Assembly (NCBI GenBank): GCA_036172665.1
Contig: CM069878.1
Coordinates: forward strand, 20,346,501-20,410,500
Source of the DNA: Prosopocoilus inquinatus
Lineage: Eukaryota; Arthropoda; Insecta; Coleoptera; Lucanidae
Reading direction: 5' to 3'
DNA: 64,000 nt
Both the position numbers and the translations under genes were made by a program. Below are positions 9,699 through 19,616 of the stretch, in pieces. Numbering within the stretch: position 1 is the first letter of the stretch; each line of letters starts with the position of its first letter. The notes beneath the pieces are model-generated. The model saw only the letters and a program-made list of their open reading frames with translations. It searched no databases and had not been told where the DNA came from.

Positions 9699-10026
9699 TG
9701 GTACGTTTCTAGGGTTTGAGTTTATTTATTTAAACGAATAAAACACTCGATAAAAACTTAACCGTAATTTAATAAAGCTTAAAAACTAATTTATTTGTAA
9801 TAATTTATTTTCACACTAAAAATCTAACTTCGACGATCGCTGTTCGAATTCGACTCGACTGGTGAGTCAACTCCGGGCCATTTTATATCATTTGCTGGCG
9901 TCTGGAAGTCTCTATTCGGGAAGATTCCAGTCCGTTCGATGTGGGCCCGACCGCGTGACGGCCGATGACACACCGAAGCGGATCGACTTCCTGACGCCTT
10001 GCGCTAAGTCAGGTTGGCTCGCCACA
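9699..10026 (-). repeat. 5' LTR of the gypsy element
   Basis: Minus-strand ends are TGTGGCGAGCC and CGTACCA. It would drive transcription of the element: TATAAAA is at 9881-9887 (minus strand), and AATAAA-like poly(A) signals occur in the R-U5 side. The U3 half differs from that of the 3' LTR by many substitutions and small indels. Confidence 0.93.
9881..9887 (-). promoter_or_regulatory. TATA box in the 5' LTR
   Basis: TATAAAA on the minus strand inside U3. It is the likely core promoter of the gypsy element and lies at the same offset as in the other LTR. Confidence 0.65.
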
Positions 10027-10234
10027 ATACCATTAAATGTTATTATTATTGTAAGTATTTAATCTCTAACCGGACAGAATATAAATGGAAAAACACTCAA
10101 AAAGTAAATAAACGTTGCGTGCTTTTCCATTTATACTGGTTGTCTCATAACCTAAGCAGGAGATTAAAAGGGTAGCTAGGGGAGATTAAATTAAAGCTTT
10201 TTTTCTTAATAAATTTTTGGTAAAAAGTCTATAA

Positions 10235-10417
10235 TTGAAATTAACCTCCGCCCACAATAATTGTTATATCCGTAGATACGTATTTCGGCAGCTAAGCTGC
10301 CATCTACAGTACGCTACCAACTTAAAAGCACTAAAAAATGTCTAAAAACAACCTAATCACATTAACAAAATCATAAAAATGTTAAACCTAACAACAATCT
10401 AATCATCCTAAAAGATA
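10235..10417 (-). mobile_element. PLE-type repeat, family B copy 2
   Basis: Minus-strand copy of the 748-965 unit, running from AGGATGATTAGATTG to TTAACCTCCGCCCAC (plus-strand wording at the low-coordinate end). It abuts the next repeat at 10419. Confidence 0.75.
10270..10318 (-). ncRNA. Degenerate hammerhead motif, family B copy 2
   Basis: Stem II, GAAA and the UACGUA hexamer are intact, but the core reads CUGUAGA (10303-10309) in place of CUGANGA. The change hits an invariant A, so the ribozyme is predicted to be inactive. Confidence 0.6.
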
Positions 10418-10418
10418 T

Positions 10419-10810
10419 ACCGGGTGTCCACGCCATGTGCTCACCTTTCTAGAATCTTTATTTATTAATCGATTAACCTGAATTTTGGAGATGATAAACA
10501 AAAAATGGAATTTTTCGTCATACTGATAGTCGTCATAGGACTTCCGGTTTCGCCGGAAGTGATATCAACTTTCTTATTTTAAATGGAACACCCTATATAT
10601 TTTTACATATTTAAAATCTACGGAGCATTACGAGTCCGAATATGTATCAATTGTTAATTTTGGTTTCCATGACAACGAAAAAAAAAAACTTTTTTATTTT
10701 TCAATCTAGAAAGCTATGGATCGCATTTTTTCGATCTAATGCGATCAAGTGTTTCGAAAAAATCACTCCTTTGATGGTATTTTGATTTTTCACATTTTTC
10801 AACGCTTTAA
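10419..10810. repeat. Single arm of the 19.6-20.6 kb fold-back family
   Basis: It starts CCGGGTGTCCACGCC and matches the left arm of 19617-20600 through the blocks TCGTCATAGGACTTCC and GGAAGTGATATC to about 10800. The other arm is missing. Confidence 0.7.
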
Positions 10811-11459
10811 CAAAGCTTTGTCAAACCGGCCATTAGAGTTTATTTAACAATAAAGTTGCATTTTATGAAATAATTTTTATTAATTGAGAAGCTATAGGTG
10901 TCAATTAAAGAAGAAATTAAGAAAGTTAAACTGCTGTAACTTTCTTACTATTGGGTCTTTGTCAATAGCGAATTAAGAAAGAAAGCTTCATTTTAATGTC
11001 CTACAGCTGCCCTTTCAATCTCCTCCGTAGATTGTGAGACACCCAGTATTATGTCCGGTTAAAGATTAAAAACTTACAATTTTCATCGAATAAGAGTCAA
11101 CTGCTACTATTATTAATAATAAAATTCCAATAAGTTCAAAGTTAAGGGCAGTACTTGAGAATTCATATCTTATTTTTATACCGGCTGTTTCAAATTGAGT
11201 GTGCACTGAAGGGATCTCCTAAACCGTAAGAGATACAAATTCGGTTAAATGGAAGAAAAGTTGCACGAATTTCGTATCCATTGACAGAATGATTGTATTC
11301 TTATTTCTTCTTGAGATATGAATAAAAATGTAAAAAAGTCGATTTTCTTTTTTCCTCCGTATCTCTTTTATTATAAATAATTTTGAAATTATCATTTAGC
11401 TTTCTACAGGCACTTCTTGATTCTGCTTCGAATAGGGGTGGCAGAATTGGAGTCAAACA

Positions 11460-11485
11460 TTTCGGCTTCCCACGACCATCATCAG
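11460..11485 (-). ncRNA. Hammerhead-like motif in left arm, family E copy 1
   Basis: CUGAUGA (11479-11485) and GAAA (11460-11463) flank a short hairpin whose stem reads GUC/GCC, with one mismatch. Two unpaired bases separate the core from the stem. Weak as a ribozyme, but the spacing is shared by all five copies. Confidence 0.4.
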
Positions 11486-11984
11486 TTTCGATTTTTTAAA
11501 TACATCGTATATCTTTTTATTATTCTATTCGATAGCATTTTTTCTCCTGATTGTAATGATATATCAAACTTAATAGTTGAAGCTTAAATAATATAGATTT
11601 TTGTATGAAAATTTTGTTTAATACATAATTTCAAATTTTTGGTTCATTTTCTTATCTTTTTATTATTCTATTCAATTCAGTGATGTATAATACTTACTCC
11701 TTTTTTCAAGTGAAATTAAAATATAACAAGTAAAACTGATACAGTTTCGTCATGATTTGCTTAATAAATAAATTTATTCCTAAGTACTTTTTTTATTTGT
11801 TTAATAGTCAATTATCGGAAGACGAAAAATTAATTTATTATATTAGATGGATAACACACACATAAGCAGCGGTATAAACATATTAAATTACCAGAAAAAA
11901 ATAAACAATAACATGACCAAAAATCACAAAAGAAGAACATGAATTTGTGAAATAAATAAAGTGAAGATAATAAATTAGAGTAAA

Positions 11985-12115
11985 TTTTCGAAATGTCCTC
12001 TACCGTTTTCAAGACATATATTTGTTCTTAATCTTATGTGTTGCCTAGCATGTCGAATATGAATTTGCGAAACATTTCTGCAAGAATTTAATGTTTGCTT
12101 TCTTAGTTCCTCCTT
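11985..12115 (-). pseudogene. Transposase C-terminal remnant, family E copy 1
   Basis: Homologous to 49455-49598, where the frame reads an Arg-rich helix followed by CLESSGGHFEDLL and a stop. In this copy the frame is broken: the GGHFE region is truncated near the minus-strand motif GAGGACATTTCGA. The tail GGHFE-LL resembles the end of insect Tc1/mariner-type transposases. Catalytic residues are gone. Confidence 0.5.
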
Positions 12116-12686
12116 ATTATTTTTCTCAACGCTAGTCACTGTTTCAATGTCCGAAATCCAAAACCTACTTTACCTTGTTTAAATTATGCAGGGTGGTCAT
12201 GATATAACACGCCAAACTCCAACTGGTAATTCACCTCGTCAGAACGAGTGATAAAATCTAGTATCATTTTTGCAATCAACTGTGCTCAAAAAAATTAAAG
12301 ATAGTTAAACGTTGAGAGCCGTTGAATGCTAAAGAATATACTAACAGTGTGAGTCAAAATTACAAAATTAGGCTTTTTCATTTCTTTACTAAAGCTGAGA
12401 TACCTATCTAGCACGTTATATTAGGACCATCCGATATTTGTCGGTAAAAATTGCAATAGTGCAATGCATTATTACAATAGCGATACAGAAAAATATTAAA
12501 TAATTTATGATAATTTACACTATAGCTAAGAAAATGAATTAAAAATTTTAATTACATATTAAACAAAATTTTCATACAAAAGTCTATATTATTTAAGCTT
12601 CAAATTAATATCAACTATAAAGGTGACATATCATTACAATCAGGAGAAAAAATGCTATCGATCAGAATAATAAAAAGATATCGAAA

Positions 12687-12712
12687 CTGATGATAATCGT
12701 GGGAAGATGAAA
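12687..12712 (+). ncRNA. Hammerhead-like motif in right arm, family E copy 1
   Basis: CUGAUGA at 12687-12693 and GAAA at 12709-12712. The hairpin stem is AUC/GAU here and GUC/GAC in other copies, a compensatory change. After GAAA comes CGUU. Confidence 0.45.
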
Positions 12713-13003
12713 CGTTTGACTCCAACTCTGTCACCCCTATTCGTAGGAGAATCAAAAAGTGCCTGTACAAAGTTTAATCAAAATTTCAAAATTATTTATA
12801 ATAAAAGAGATACGGAAGAAAAAAGAAAATCGACTTTTTTACATTTTCATTAATATCTCAAGAAGAAATAAGAATAAAATCATTCTGTCGATGGATATGA
12901 ATAAAGCATTGATTCGTGCAACTTTTCTTCCATTTAACCATATTTGTATCTCTTACGGTTTAGGAGATCCCTTCAGTGCACACCCAATTTGAAACAACCG
13001 GTA

Positions 13004-13149
13004 TATTGTTTCACTTCTCAACTACACACCCCTATACTTTTTAAATTTATTAACCTTCTGCACTACAAACCATAGTCTAATACGTTAAAAAAATATTAGA
13101 ATTAGCAAATAACTCCAAATTCCAAATTTGGGCAAGAAATTTAGATTTT
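13004..13149. other. Non-coding spacer
   Basis: No recognised feature. Confidence 0.3.
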
Positions 13150-13897
13150 TAATTATTTAATTAACAGTAAAATTTAGAAATAAAGTTGTTTCTTGTCCGA
13201 TGAGAAATGTAAGTAAAAAGTTTTTTAAACTTGAACATGGCAGAATTGTGTTTAGAAATGCACTCAACGTTTCGGACGAGATTTACTCCATTACTGGAAA
13301 TAGTACTCCACGCAAATCAAAGCATGAATTTATGCTTTTAAAATCCTAATAACTTCCGTTAATCAGGTATTTATGACCAGCGATTTTTGTGCACAAATTA
13401 GTCCATAATGCTTGTTTCATCCTCTTAATTAAGTTTTTTTATTGTATGCTTTAACCGTTAGGGCTACTTCGCCGAACCTGACGTATTAAGTAGTGTTATT
13501 GAGCTGCCTGTACGTTTGGGTGAACCGTCATCACGAGGTTGGAGTTAATTTTATTTTGAGTTTCTGATTTATTATTAACATTTGTTAATTGCTTCGCTTT
13601 TCATATTTGACCACATGTAGTCGCATTCAAGTTAAACATTTTGTCGGGTGTTTACTGCTAATGTTCTGTAGATGAAATACGGACCCCATTATTTGAATTT
13701 CATTTTCTTTTAAAATGTGAATTTCGACTTTGATTTCCATTTTAGTATTTGAAGCATGTAAGTAACGTACGTAATTAATTACTTAACAGCAAAATTTAGA
13801 AATTAAGTTGTTTCTTGTCCGATGAGAAATGTAAGTAAAAAGTTTTTTAGACTTAAACCGGACAGAATTATGTTTAGAAATGCACTCAACGTTTCGC
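13150..13897. repeat. Two ~126-bp direct repeats, 622 bp apart
   Basis: The segments 13150-13275 and 13771-13897 match closely, around GTTGTTTCTTGTCCGATGAG and ending AATGCACTCAACGTTTCG. After the second copy a 10-bp-arm palindrome follows (TACAGATTTA/TAAATCTGTA). About 13930-13960 also holds an inverted copy of the AAAAAGTTTTTTA block. Between them nothing coding is recognised. Confidence 0.65.
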
Positions 13898-14278
13898 TAC
13901 AGATTTATAAATCTGTATCCGGTTTATTTTAAAAAAACTTTTTACTTAGTAAAATTTAGCCAGCTGACACACAATTAAAATATCATCATCTAAACATTCT
14001 AGCAAGCGCTCGTCATGTGGCATCCATTTTTCAATTAAGTTCTTGTGATTTTGCTCTCCAGGGGACGCATACAAAAAAAAATCATTTTCTGCAAATGCAT
14101 TATTTCAGCTTTTTTCGAATAATTAAAAATTAAAATTTTTCTCTCAAATTTGGGAATTGAGGTTCTTTTCTAATTTTAAACAACTTTTTCTGATTGAACA
14201 AGGCCTAATATGTTTTCTTCATTTTTTAATTTTGTTTTTGATCGCAGTATGCCATGGTTTGTAGTGCAAATGGTTTGG

Positions 14279-14536
14279 TGGAACGGAGGGCGGGGATTGG
14301 TATGTTGGTGCATCAGGGATCGTTAATGAGATGTTTTCATGTATTGTGAAGGTAGAAGCCATTATCATGGTTCAGGTTATTGGGGTGTTTGAAAATTTAT
14401 ATAGATGCACGGATTTTACGGTTAAATTAATGAAATGAGCGGGCTGGGAGTTTTTTGTTGGAAAATTGGATTTGGTTTCCGGTTTCTTTGGTTGGTCACA
14501 ACAGACCAACAGACCAATCCCCGCCCACCGTTCCAC
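14279..14536. repeat. 24-bp inverted repeat pair upstream of a promoter
   Basis: GTGGAACGGAGGGCGGGGAT... at 14279-14302 and its inverse at 14513-14536 differ at one position. The pair brackets 210 bases of non-coding sequence and ends 22 bases before a TATA box. It may mark the end of a Penelope-like terminal repeat or a regulatory pair; undecided. Confidence 0.6.
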
Positions 14537-14557
14537 ATCTCTGCCCCGACTGTCTAC

Positions 14558-14591
14558 TATAAATACGACACAACGGACGTATCAACTCAGT
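14558..14591 (+). promoter_or_regulatory. TATA plus initiator core promoter
   Basis: TATAAATA begins at 14558 and the arthropod initiator TCAGT lies at 14587-14591 with its A at 14589, exactly 31 bases downstream. The spacing is canonical for RNA polymerase II. A hammerhead-like core starts about 40 bases downstream, so this is probably the promoter of a retroelement and not of a host gene. Confidence 0.6.
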
Positions 14592-14627
14592 CTCAACGAC
14601 TTACAAGAACCAGCTGTAGCAGTATCC

Positions 14628-14663
14628 CCGAGGAAGTCCTTCTGCAATGGAGAACGAAACGTC
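14628..14663 (+). ncRNA. Hammerhead-like motif 40 nt after a predicted start site, family D
   Basis: CCGAGGA at 14628-14634 (consensus CUGANGA with U to C), one extra A, a 7-bp stem II with one mismatch (14636-14642 with 14649-14655), GAAA at 14656-14659, then CG and UC, giving the cleavage triplet GUC at 14661-14663. Its relative at 48105-48140 has an intact CUGAGGA core and a perfect stem. The core change here probably inactivates it. Confidence 0.5.
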
Positions 14664-14909
14664 TGCAGTAGAAGAAATCCGAGACTCGCGGTTCCAACCG
14701 GAAGCTAAGAATTCAACCATGGACGACTACCGCGGAAGCCTTCAAGTTAAACTAAGAAGCCTCTATCACATCAAAACGTACAGTTCCAACCAAATCCTTC
14801 GATGCACCAGAGTTGGTTGGTTAGAAAGTGTTATTCGATAGACAAGCTCATTAAAACTGTGTTGTTAATTGTGTAAAGCGACAACTTTTAATTAAAGTGT
14901 TCTGAAATT

Positions 14910-15420
14910 TAACGACTATAATTTGTGAACCTCTAAATTCGTAACATTAGTTTCTAGGTAATGTACATGATATTTCCAGGTTAATTTACAATGAATATGC
15001 ATTCCCAAAAACTTGTAATGATTAACACAAACTACTGCAATACCGTTAAGTTTGACTAATAGGGAGGTTTCGATTGTAATATTTTTTGTCATAAACGGCA
15101 TTATTTGAGTTTTGATCACATTTAAAGTTAACGCGTTGCACAAACACCACTGGTTCATTTCACTCAACGTGTTATTTGTTTTAAAAACCAGATCTTCGGG
15201 TCTGTTACTTGATATTATGAAAGTCGTGTAGTCGGGATAGATGATTTAAAGATGGACAACATGGTTAAAGATGGACAACATAAGGGCAGGTCGTTGATGA
15301 AAAGGGTGAACAACACGGGACCGAGGATAGACCCTTGGGGAACTCCGTTGTTCACTTCCAATGCAGATGATATTTCGCAGTTAACCGCCACTTTTTGTGT
15401 TCTACCGCTGAGATAAAATT
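14910..15420 (-). pseudogene. Jockey-like LINE reverse transcriptase fragment
   Basis: The minus strand reads the RT block VNNGVPQGSILGPVLF followed by INDLP, a hallmark of Jockey/I-type non-LTR retrotransposons. Then come a decayed catalytic box (YPDYTTF where YADDT is usual) and the downstream block with LNVIKTQ and YKFLGMHI. There are frame breaks near 15230-15290 and the fragment lacks both ends. No endonuclease or ORF1 is seen. A dead LINE piece. Confidence 0.85.
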
Positions 15421-15481
15421 TTATCTATGGGATCCTCTTATACCTATATTTTCTAGTTTGTGACAAAGCAAATTGTGGTTG

Positions 15482-15522
15482 ACAGTGTTCGAATGCCTCC
15501 GTAAAGGCATTCGAACACTGTC
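15482..15522. repeat. Short perfect palindrome
   Basis: ACAGTGTTCGAATGCCT and its exact inverse flank a few bases, at the junction between the LINE fragment and the PLE RT fragment. The right arm runs directly into the PLE coding frame, so the left arm is probably an inverted duplication of its first bases made during insertion. Confidence 0.8.
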
Positions 15523-15675
15523 AACAAGTCCTTATTTCTTTCCCCCTTAAACTCAAGTGTTGGTTCAGGTATATAGATGATGTCTTTGCAATTTGGCCAC
15601 GTGGTAAGCAATCCCTGGACTACTTCTTTGAATACCTTAATTCCCAACGTCCTGACATCTGTTTCACTTTGTAAT
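15523..15675 (+). pseudogene. Penelope-like reverse transcriptase fragment
   Basis: The plus strand reads WFRYIDDVFAIW, the catalytic box of Penelope-like RT, then a segment with YFFEYLNSQRPDICFTL. The same box occurs at about 24980 in the larger PLE. Only ~50 codons survive. The minus-strand frame over the same bases is a shadow. Confidence 0.8.
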
Positions 15676-16740
15676 ACGAAAGTGAAGTGAGAATTTCCAA
15701 TGTAATCGACTTATTATTATTGTTGCTGTTCTACGATTTTAAAACGACCTCTGTAAAATAGTGGCGTGCAATTTCGAGCGAATTTAGATTTACAAGTCTG
15801 ATCTGACCTATTAAAAATTTTTGTTTTAAGAATCAATGTTTACGTTTCACCGGTCGTAATGTTGATTTCTAGTAACAGTAAAGTTCACTTGATTACGAAC
15901 ACAATTATTAAACGAAAATTTTAGTGCTAGAATAAAGCCGGGGCTTTCCATATACTCATCGACAGTGCTGCAGTAAAATATTTACAGCCCTTGTAGTAGT
16001 TTCATTAATTCTCTTATTTATGGAGCACAAAAGAAACGGTTTCGCGATTGCAATAAAAATTTACGGTCCTTTTTATGCCGGTAAATAAGTTTCCCCGTTG
16101 TAATGTTTGCTTAACGCTAGTTACTGGATACAGTCGAAGAAACAGTAAGTACGTTTGTGCAGATGCGAGTTTCTTTATTTATAACTTGCGGTTAAATTTT
16201 ATGTATATGGCTAGCTTATAGCTTCCAGGCGTTTATACAAACATCTTTAGGCTAACATCAGTTAAAATTTATTCGGGGTATCTCTTTATTAAAGAATTAT
16301 TTTCTCAATTTGTTCGATCTGGACGCTTTTTGTTTTATGAAAGGTGCTTTAAAACCACAACAATAACACTAGAAAAAAATATTTTGTTTTGCGTATGAGA
16401 TACGACTGTGTTCTTCAATGATTTCGGCATTACAAAAAAGAATCTGTTATTAGTTTTTTTCTATCACGTCAGTATTTCAAAAAAATTAAATAAATTATGT
16501 ACAAGGTTTTTGTTTGTGTTTTGAACGGCACCTACACCTTTTGTTATTTGATATTTAGAAAAATGGTAATTGCAAAAGTTTTAGGGATTTAGCTGAACCC
16601 CCAGAATTTACTAAAAAAAAAAAAAACAAATGACGATCGGAATCCTACCAAATGAGAACCAGCTCTGCTATTTTAGATTTAACACACAGTATATTTTCTC
16701 GAATTAACAAAAATCCCTTTTTCCTAATTTCAAAAATATA
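15676..16740. other. Non-coding, no recognised feature
   Basis: AT-rich, with an A-run near 16613. No coding, repeat or promoter structure that I can support. Confidence 0.4.
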
Positions 16741-16742
16741 TA

Positions 16743-16905
16743 CAGTCAGATCTCTATAACTCGCACCTTCACTAATCCAAATTTTGTATAAGTCGAAACT
16801 TGCTGATGGTCCCTGCACACTGTGTATAACTATTTCTTTAACTTGAAATCTCTATTACTCGTAATTTTCCGGTAACCTGAAGTTTGACTTACGGAGATTC
16901 GACTG
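16743..16905. mobile_element. Pogo/Tigger-like MITE
   Basis: A 163-bp element whose ends read CAGTCAGATCTCTATAACTC and, inverted, CAGTCGAATCTCCGTAAGTC, flanked by TA on both sides. The CAGT start with CTCTATAACTC is typical of pogo/Tigger ends. Non-autonomous. Confidence 0.75.
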
Positions 16906-17277
16906 TAGTTTGTTTATATTTTAAGTTTGAAATTTAAAAATTGATTTACTTTGATAAATAAGGATTTTGTTATGTGTGACAAGTGTTAACTACAAAATTA
17001 AAAGACTTGCTCGTCTGGGTCATTTTAAAGACAAAACGCTGACAGCTAAGACAATGTTATATATAAATATATATAATATAAATTTGTAAAAACATTTCAA
17101 AACAAAAATAAATTTCAAATATCGAAAAAGGACCAAACATAAACAAACTATATATTTTTAGAATTATAAAAACAATCTTTCTTAATTCGTAAAAATATAC
17201 TGTGTGTTTATTTCTTTTAAGTAAATTCTGGGTGTTCAGATATAAGCAAAAACTATACAGCTGCTGTGACCCCGTTA

Positions 17278-18151
17278 GTACCACTTTTTTTTAAATACAA
17301 TAATATTTCAAAGTACAAGTTTCTTTTTATATATTGCACCCTATCTAGAGGGTTCGTTTTAGAAGCTAGAAATTGGAGAAAGAAATTAAATTTTTGTTTT
17401 TTTAAATGGAATATCCTAGAGCTAGAGAAAAACTTTAAATGCAAAAGTTGTAAGGTTTTATGCCTATTATCTTCTAGAGTTACATAACAAACAAAAGCGC
17501 ATCGGAAATTGGAGAAAAAAACATTTTTTGTTTTTATTTAATGGAATATCCTGTATATTGTTTGCTAGGATGAAAGACCATATTTTTCTGACTTCAAAAA
17601 TATATAATTTGTTGATATTTGGAAGAGCCGCTTATGAGATATTTGAGGTTAGAATATCAGTGAATTAATGTTTAAAATATTAAGGCGACCTGGAATTTTA
17701 TTTTCTATTATTAATTCATTGTATAGTTTCCAGCAGTCGAAATTTTGTTATTTTTTGCTAACTATAACAGCCATTTAGAACTTTTTTAAGCACCTTTCCA
17801 GGCCGTCTTGATTTTTAAACGTTATTATTAGGCTGATATTTTAAATTTAATTATATCAGGAACGACCCCTTCAAATTTGAACATATTATATATTTTTCAA
17901 ATCAGAGAAATATAATCTCTCATCTTAGCAAACAATACACAGGTCGTTCCATTTAAAAAAAACAAAAATTTAATTTTTTTCTCCAATTTGCGATGCGCTT
18001 TTGTTTCTTCTTATAACTCTAAAAGATAATAGGCATAAAACCCTACAACTTTTATATTTAAAGTTTTCCTCTAGTTCCTAAAATAAACCCTCTAGAGTGC
18101 AAAATATAAAAAAACTGTATTTTGAAATATTGTATTTAAAAAAAATGGTAC
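17278..18151. mobile_element. Fold-back element, arms ~400 bp
   Basis: It begins GTACCACTTTTTTTTAAAT and ends with the inverse (ATTTAAAAAAAATGGTAC). The two arms match through the CTCTAGAGGGTTC, ATGCCTATTATCTTCTAGAG and AAGCGCATCG blocks and converge near 17700-17800. Short frames inside are incidental. Confidence 0.75.
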
Positions 18152-18940
18152 GTGATGAAAAAAATATTATATTTTCTTCGAACTCGGGAACACCAAATGT
18201 ACTACATACACTTAGTTTTATGTCATCCGCAAAACCTTCTCAGGCTAGTGTAATTAGAGTTATTTTCGTATAAAATTTCTCTAGGTCTTGGAGATAGAAT
18301 AACGTCGTAGAGTTATGCAGAAATGAAAGCCGTCTGTTTCGTTGCATCGAATTGAATTTGTATACTTTAAATTTCAAATATGTGTTATCGGTTTACTATT
18401 TGCCTGGACCGTGCTAATAATGTTCTCCAGTGCTGTTATTTGCAACAAAATGCCGGATTATATGAAAACAAAGGCCCTACAGTTTTATATCAGACACTTT
18501 TATTGTTTTCTGCCAACGGTATAGTTACGGCTCTCCGCTGTTTATCATTCGAAGTGTCTCTAATTTATGTAATTCATTTCTCGGGCGAACGTCGCCTATT
18601 ATATGGGGCGGTTTTTATGCCGCTCCGGTCCTAGCATTGTGTTCTGTCTGTTATTTGCTTTTTTGGTAGTCACATTAGCGGGCAGAAATAATGACCCGGG
18701 GGGTAATTGATATGGCGAGTTCAAAAACAGCTTGGCCGGGTTTTTCATCTCGCCGAGTTGAGAATCTATTTTAAATTTTATGGATTTGCTCGATATGGAC
18801 GCATAAATCTTGCGCCGGATAAAATTTAAAAGGCTTTTTGCTCACATACTCAAACAAATCCTGAAAAATCATTAAATGGCTTTCTCAGAAACTCATTGTT
18901 TATTTTATGAAGAAGTATTCGACTTACACTTAAGTTTCAT
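18152..18940. other. Non-coding, with a GC-richer unique stretch
   Basis: About 18500-18830 is less AT-rich than its surroundings and lacks the fold-back repeats seen elsewhere. It has no convincing coding frame (those of 60-90 codons lack motifs). It may be a conserved non-coding segment, but that cannot be told from one sequence. Confidence 0.35.
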
Positions 18941-18948
18941 TCTAAATT

Positions 18949-19522
18949 TTATACACCGTAATTCAGAAATGCCTCCCAATATTTACAGGATGAATAGAAC
19001 ACCAAAAAATAAGGTCACCTTTTTATATATTTTTTCAAAACTTAATAATAAGGGAGTTATAATTCCTGAAAGAGAAGTAAAAAAAAATGTTTTTTGGCAA
19101 TATGTTCTGGATCCTTTAAGTTATCAAACTAATATTTTGAACACCTAATTGCGCATTAACGGCATAATTGTCAGATCCTCTATGCTTTTTAAAGGGTAGT
19201 TTTGTAGGGGTAGCTTTCAGTACTTTATCCGTAAATTTTTATTTTCTACATATTTTGTCAAAAATTTGAGAAGAAAATATTCTTTAGATTATTAAGCACA
19301 AAAAAAGATTCTCTTGTTGCATTTCGATAAACTCAACCGTTTAGAGTAATTGAGGTTTAAAGGTTCATATGCACCAATTACATAATGTTAATACCAGAAA
19401 ATATACCAATTTCTTATTTTTCACTTTTCGAAAAGAAATTATATAAAAAGGTGACCTTATTTCTTGATGTTCTATTCACTTTAAAAATATCGGGAGACAT
19501 TTCTGAATCACGGTGTATACAG
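18949..19522. mobile_element. Fold-back element, outer arms ~80 bp
   Basis: TACACCGTAATTCAGAAATG with the AATAAGGTCACC block at the left reappears inverted at 19446-19522. The 90- and 74-codon frames on opposite strands translate the two arms and are repeat artefacts. Confidence 0.65.
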
Positions 19523-19616
19523 GGTGGGCCAATAGGGCGTATTTGGTAGATTGCGCCTGTATAAATGCAGATTTTTAAAATCTTGAAAAGTTGTGTTTTT
19601 TTTAAATGGAACCCGG

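Larger units (their letters stand above)
3496..10026 (-). mobile_element. Ty3/gypsy LTR retrotransposon with C-terminal macro and CCCH domains
   Basis: A nearly complete 6.5-kb element read on the minus strand. The order is 5' LTR (9699-10026), PBS, SAP-containing gag start, coiled-coil gag, protease, RT, RNase H, integrase, macro domain, CCCH finger, PPT, 3' LTR (3496-3830). The host sequence ATAC lies immediately outside both LTRs (3492-3495 and 10027-10030), a 4-bp target duplication typical of Ty3/gypsy integrase. The long frame has no internal stop, so the insertion may be fairly young, yet the LTR U3 regions differ strongly and one gag frameshift is present. No envelope gene is seen: the place usually taken by env holds the macro and zinc-finger module. 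Confidence 0.95.
10056..11073. mobile_element. Outer fold-back repeat enclosing two other repeats
   Basis: The left arm (~10056-10225) and right arm (~10910-11073) are inverted copies, with matching wording at AATCTCTAACCGGACA on the left and TGTCCGGTTAAAGATT on the right, and around the shared GGAGATT and AAAGGG blocks. Between the arms lie family B copy 2 and one arm of the 19.6-20.6 kb fold-back family, so the outer element is older than those inserts. No coding capacity. Confidence 0.7.
11179..13003. mobile_element. TA-inserting DNA transposon with long inverted arms, family E copy 1
   Basis: The ends are TACCGGCTGTTTCAAATTG and its inverse (with one change), flanked by TA on both sides (11177-11178, 13004-13005). 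The arms are several hundred bases long. Both arms carry a CUGAUGA/GAAA hammerhead-like motif. The centre keeps a short transposase tail. TA target and a Tc1/mariner-like tail suggest an IS630-Tc1-mariner relative. A second full-length copy is at 48450-50199 and a solo arm at 44815-45237. Confidence 0.85.

Noticed and set aside
12236..12262. CUGACGA with a short hairpin on the minus strand
   Set aside because: No GAAA after the hairpin.
13240..13930. CGAAACGTTGAG motifs next to hairpins, suggesting further hammerheads
   Set aside because: Both copies lack any CUGANGA-like core at the required place, although a GAAAC and a hairpin are present.
14435..14841. Three overlapping plus-strand frames of 64-80 codons
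   Set aside because: They span a promoter, a ribozyme-like motif and repeat sequence, with no domain motifs. The ATG at 14647 lies inside the ribozyme hairpin.
15453..15647. Minus-strand 64-codon frame
   Set aside because: The opposite strand carries the Penelope RT motif RYIDDVF; the minus frame is its shadow.
18876..19148. A 90-codon frame
   Set aside because: Overlaps one arm of a fold-back repeat. The opposite arm gives a similar peptide on the other strand.
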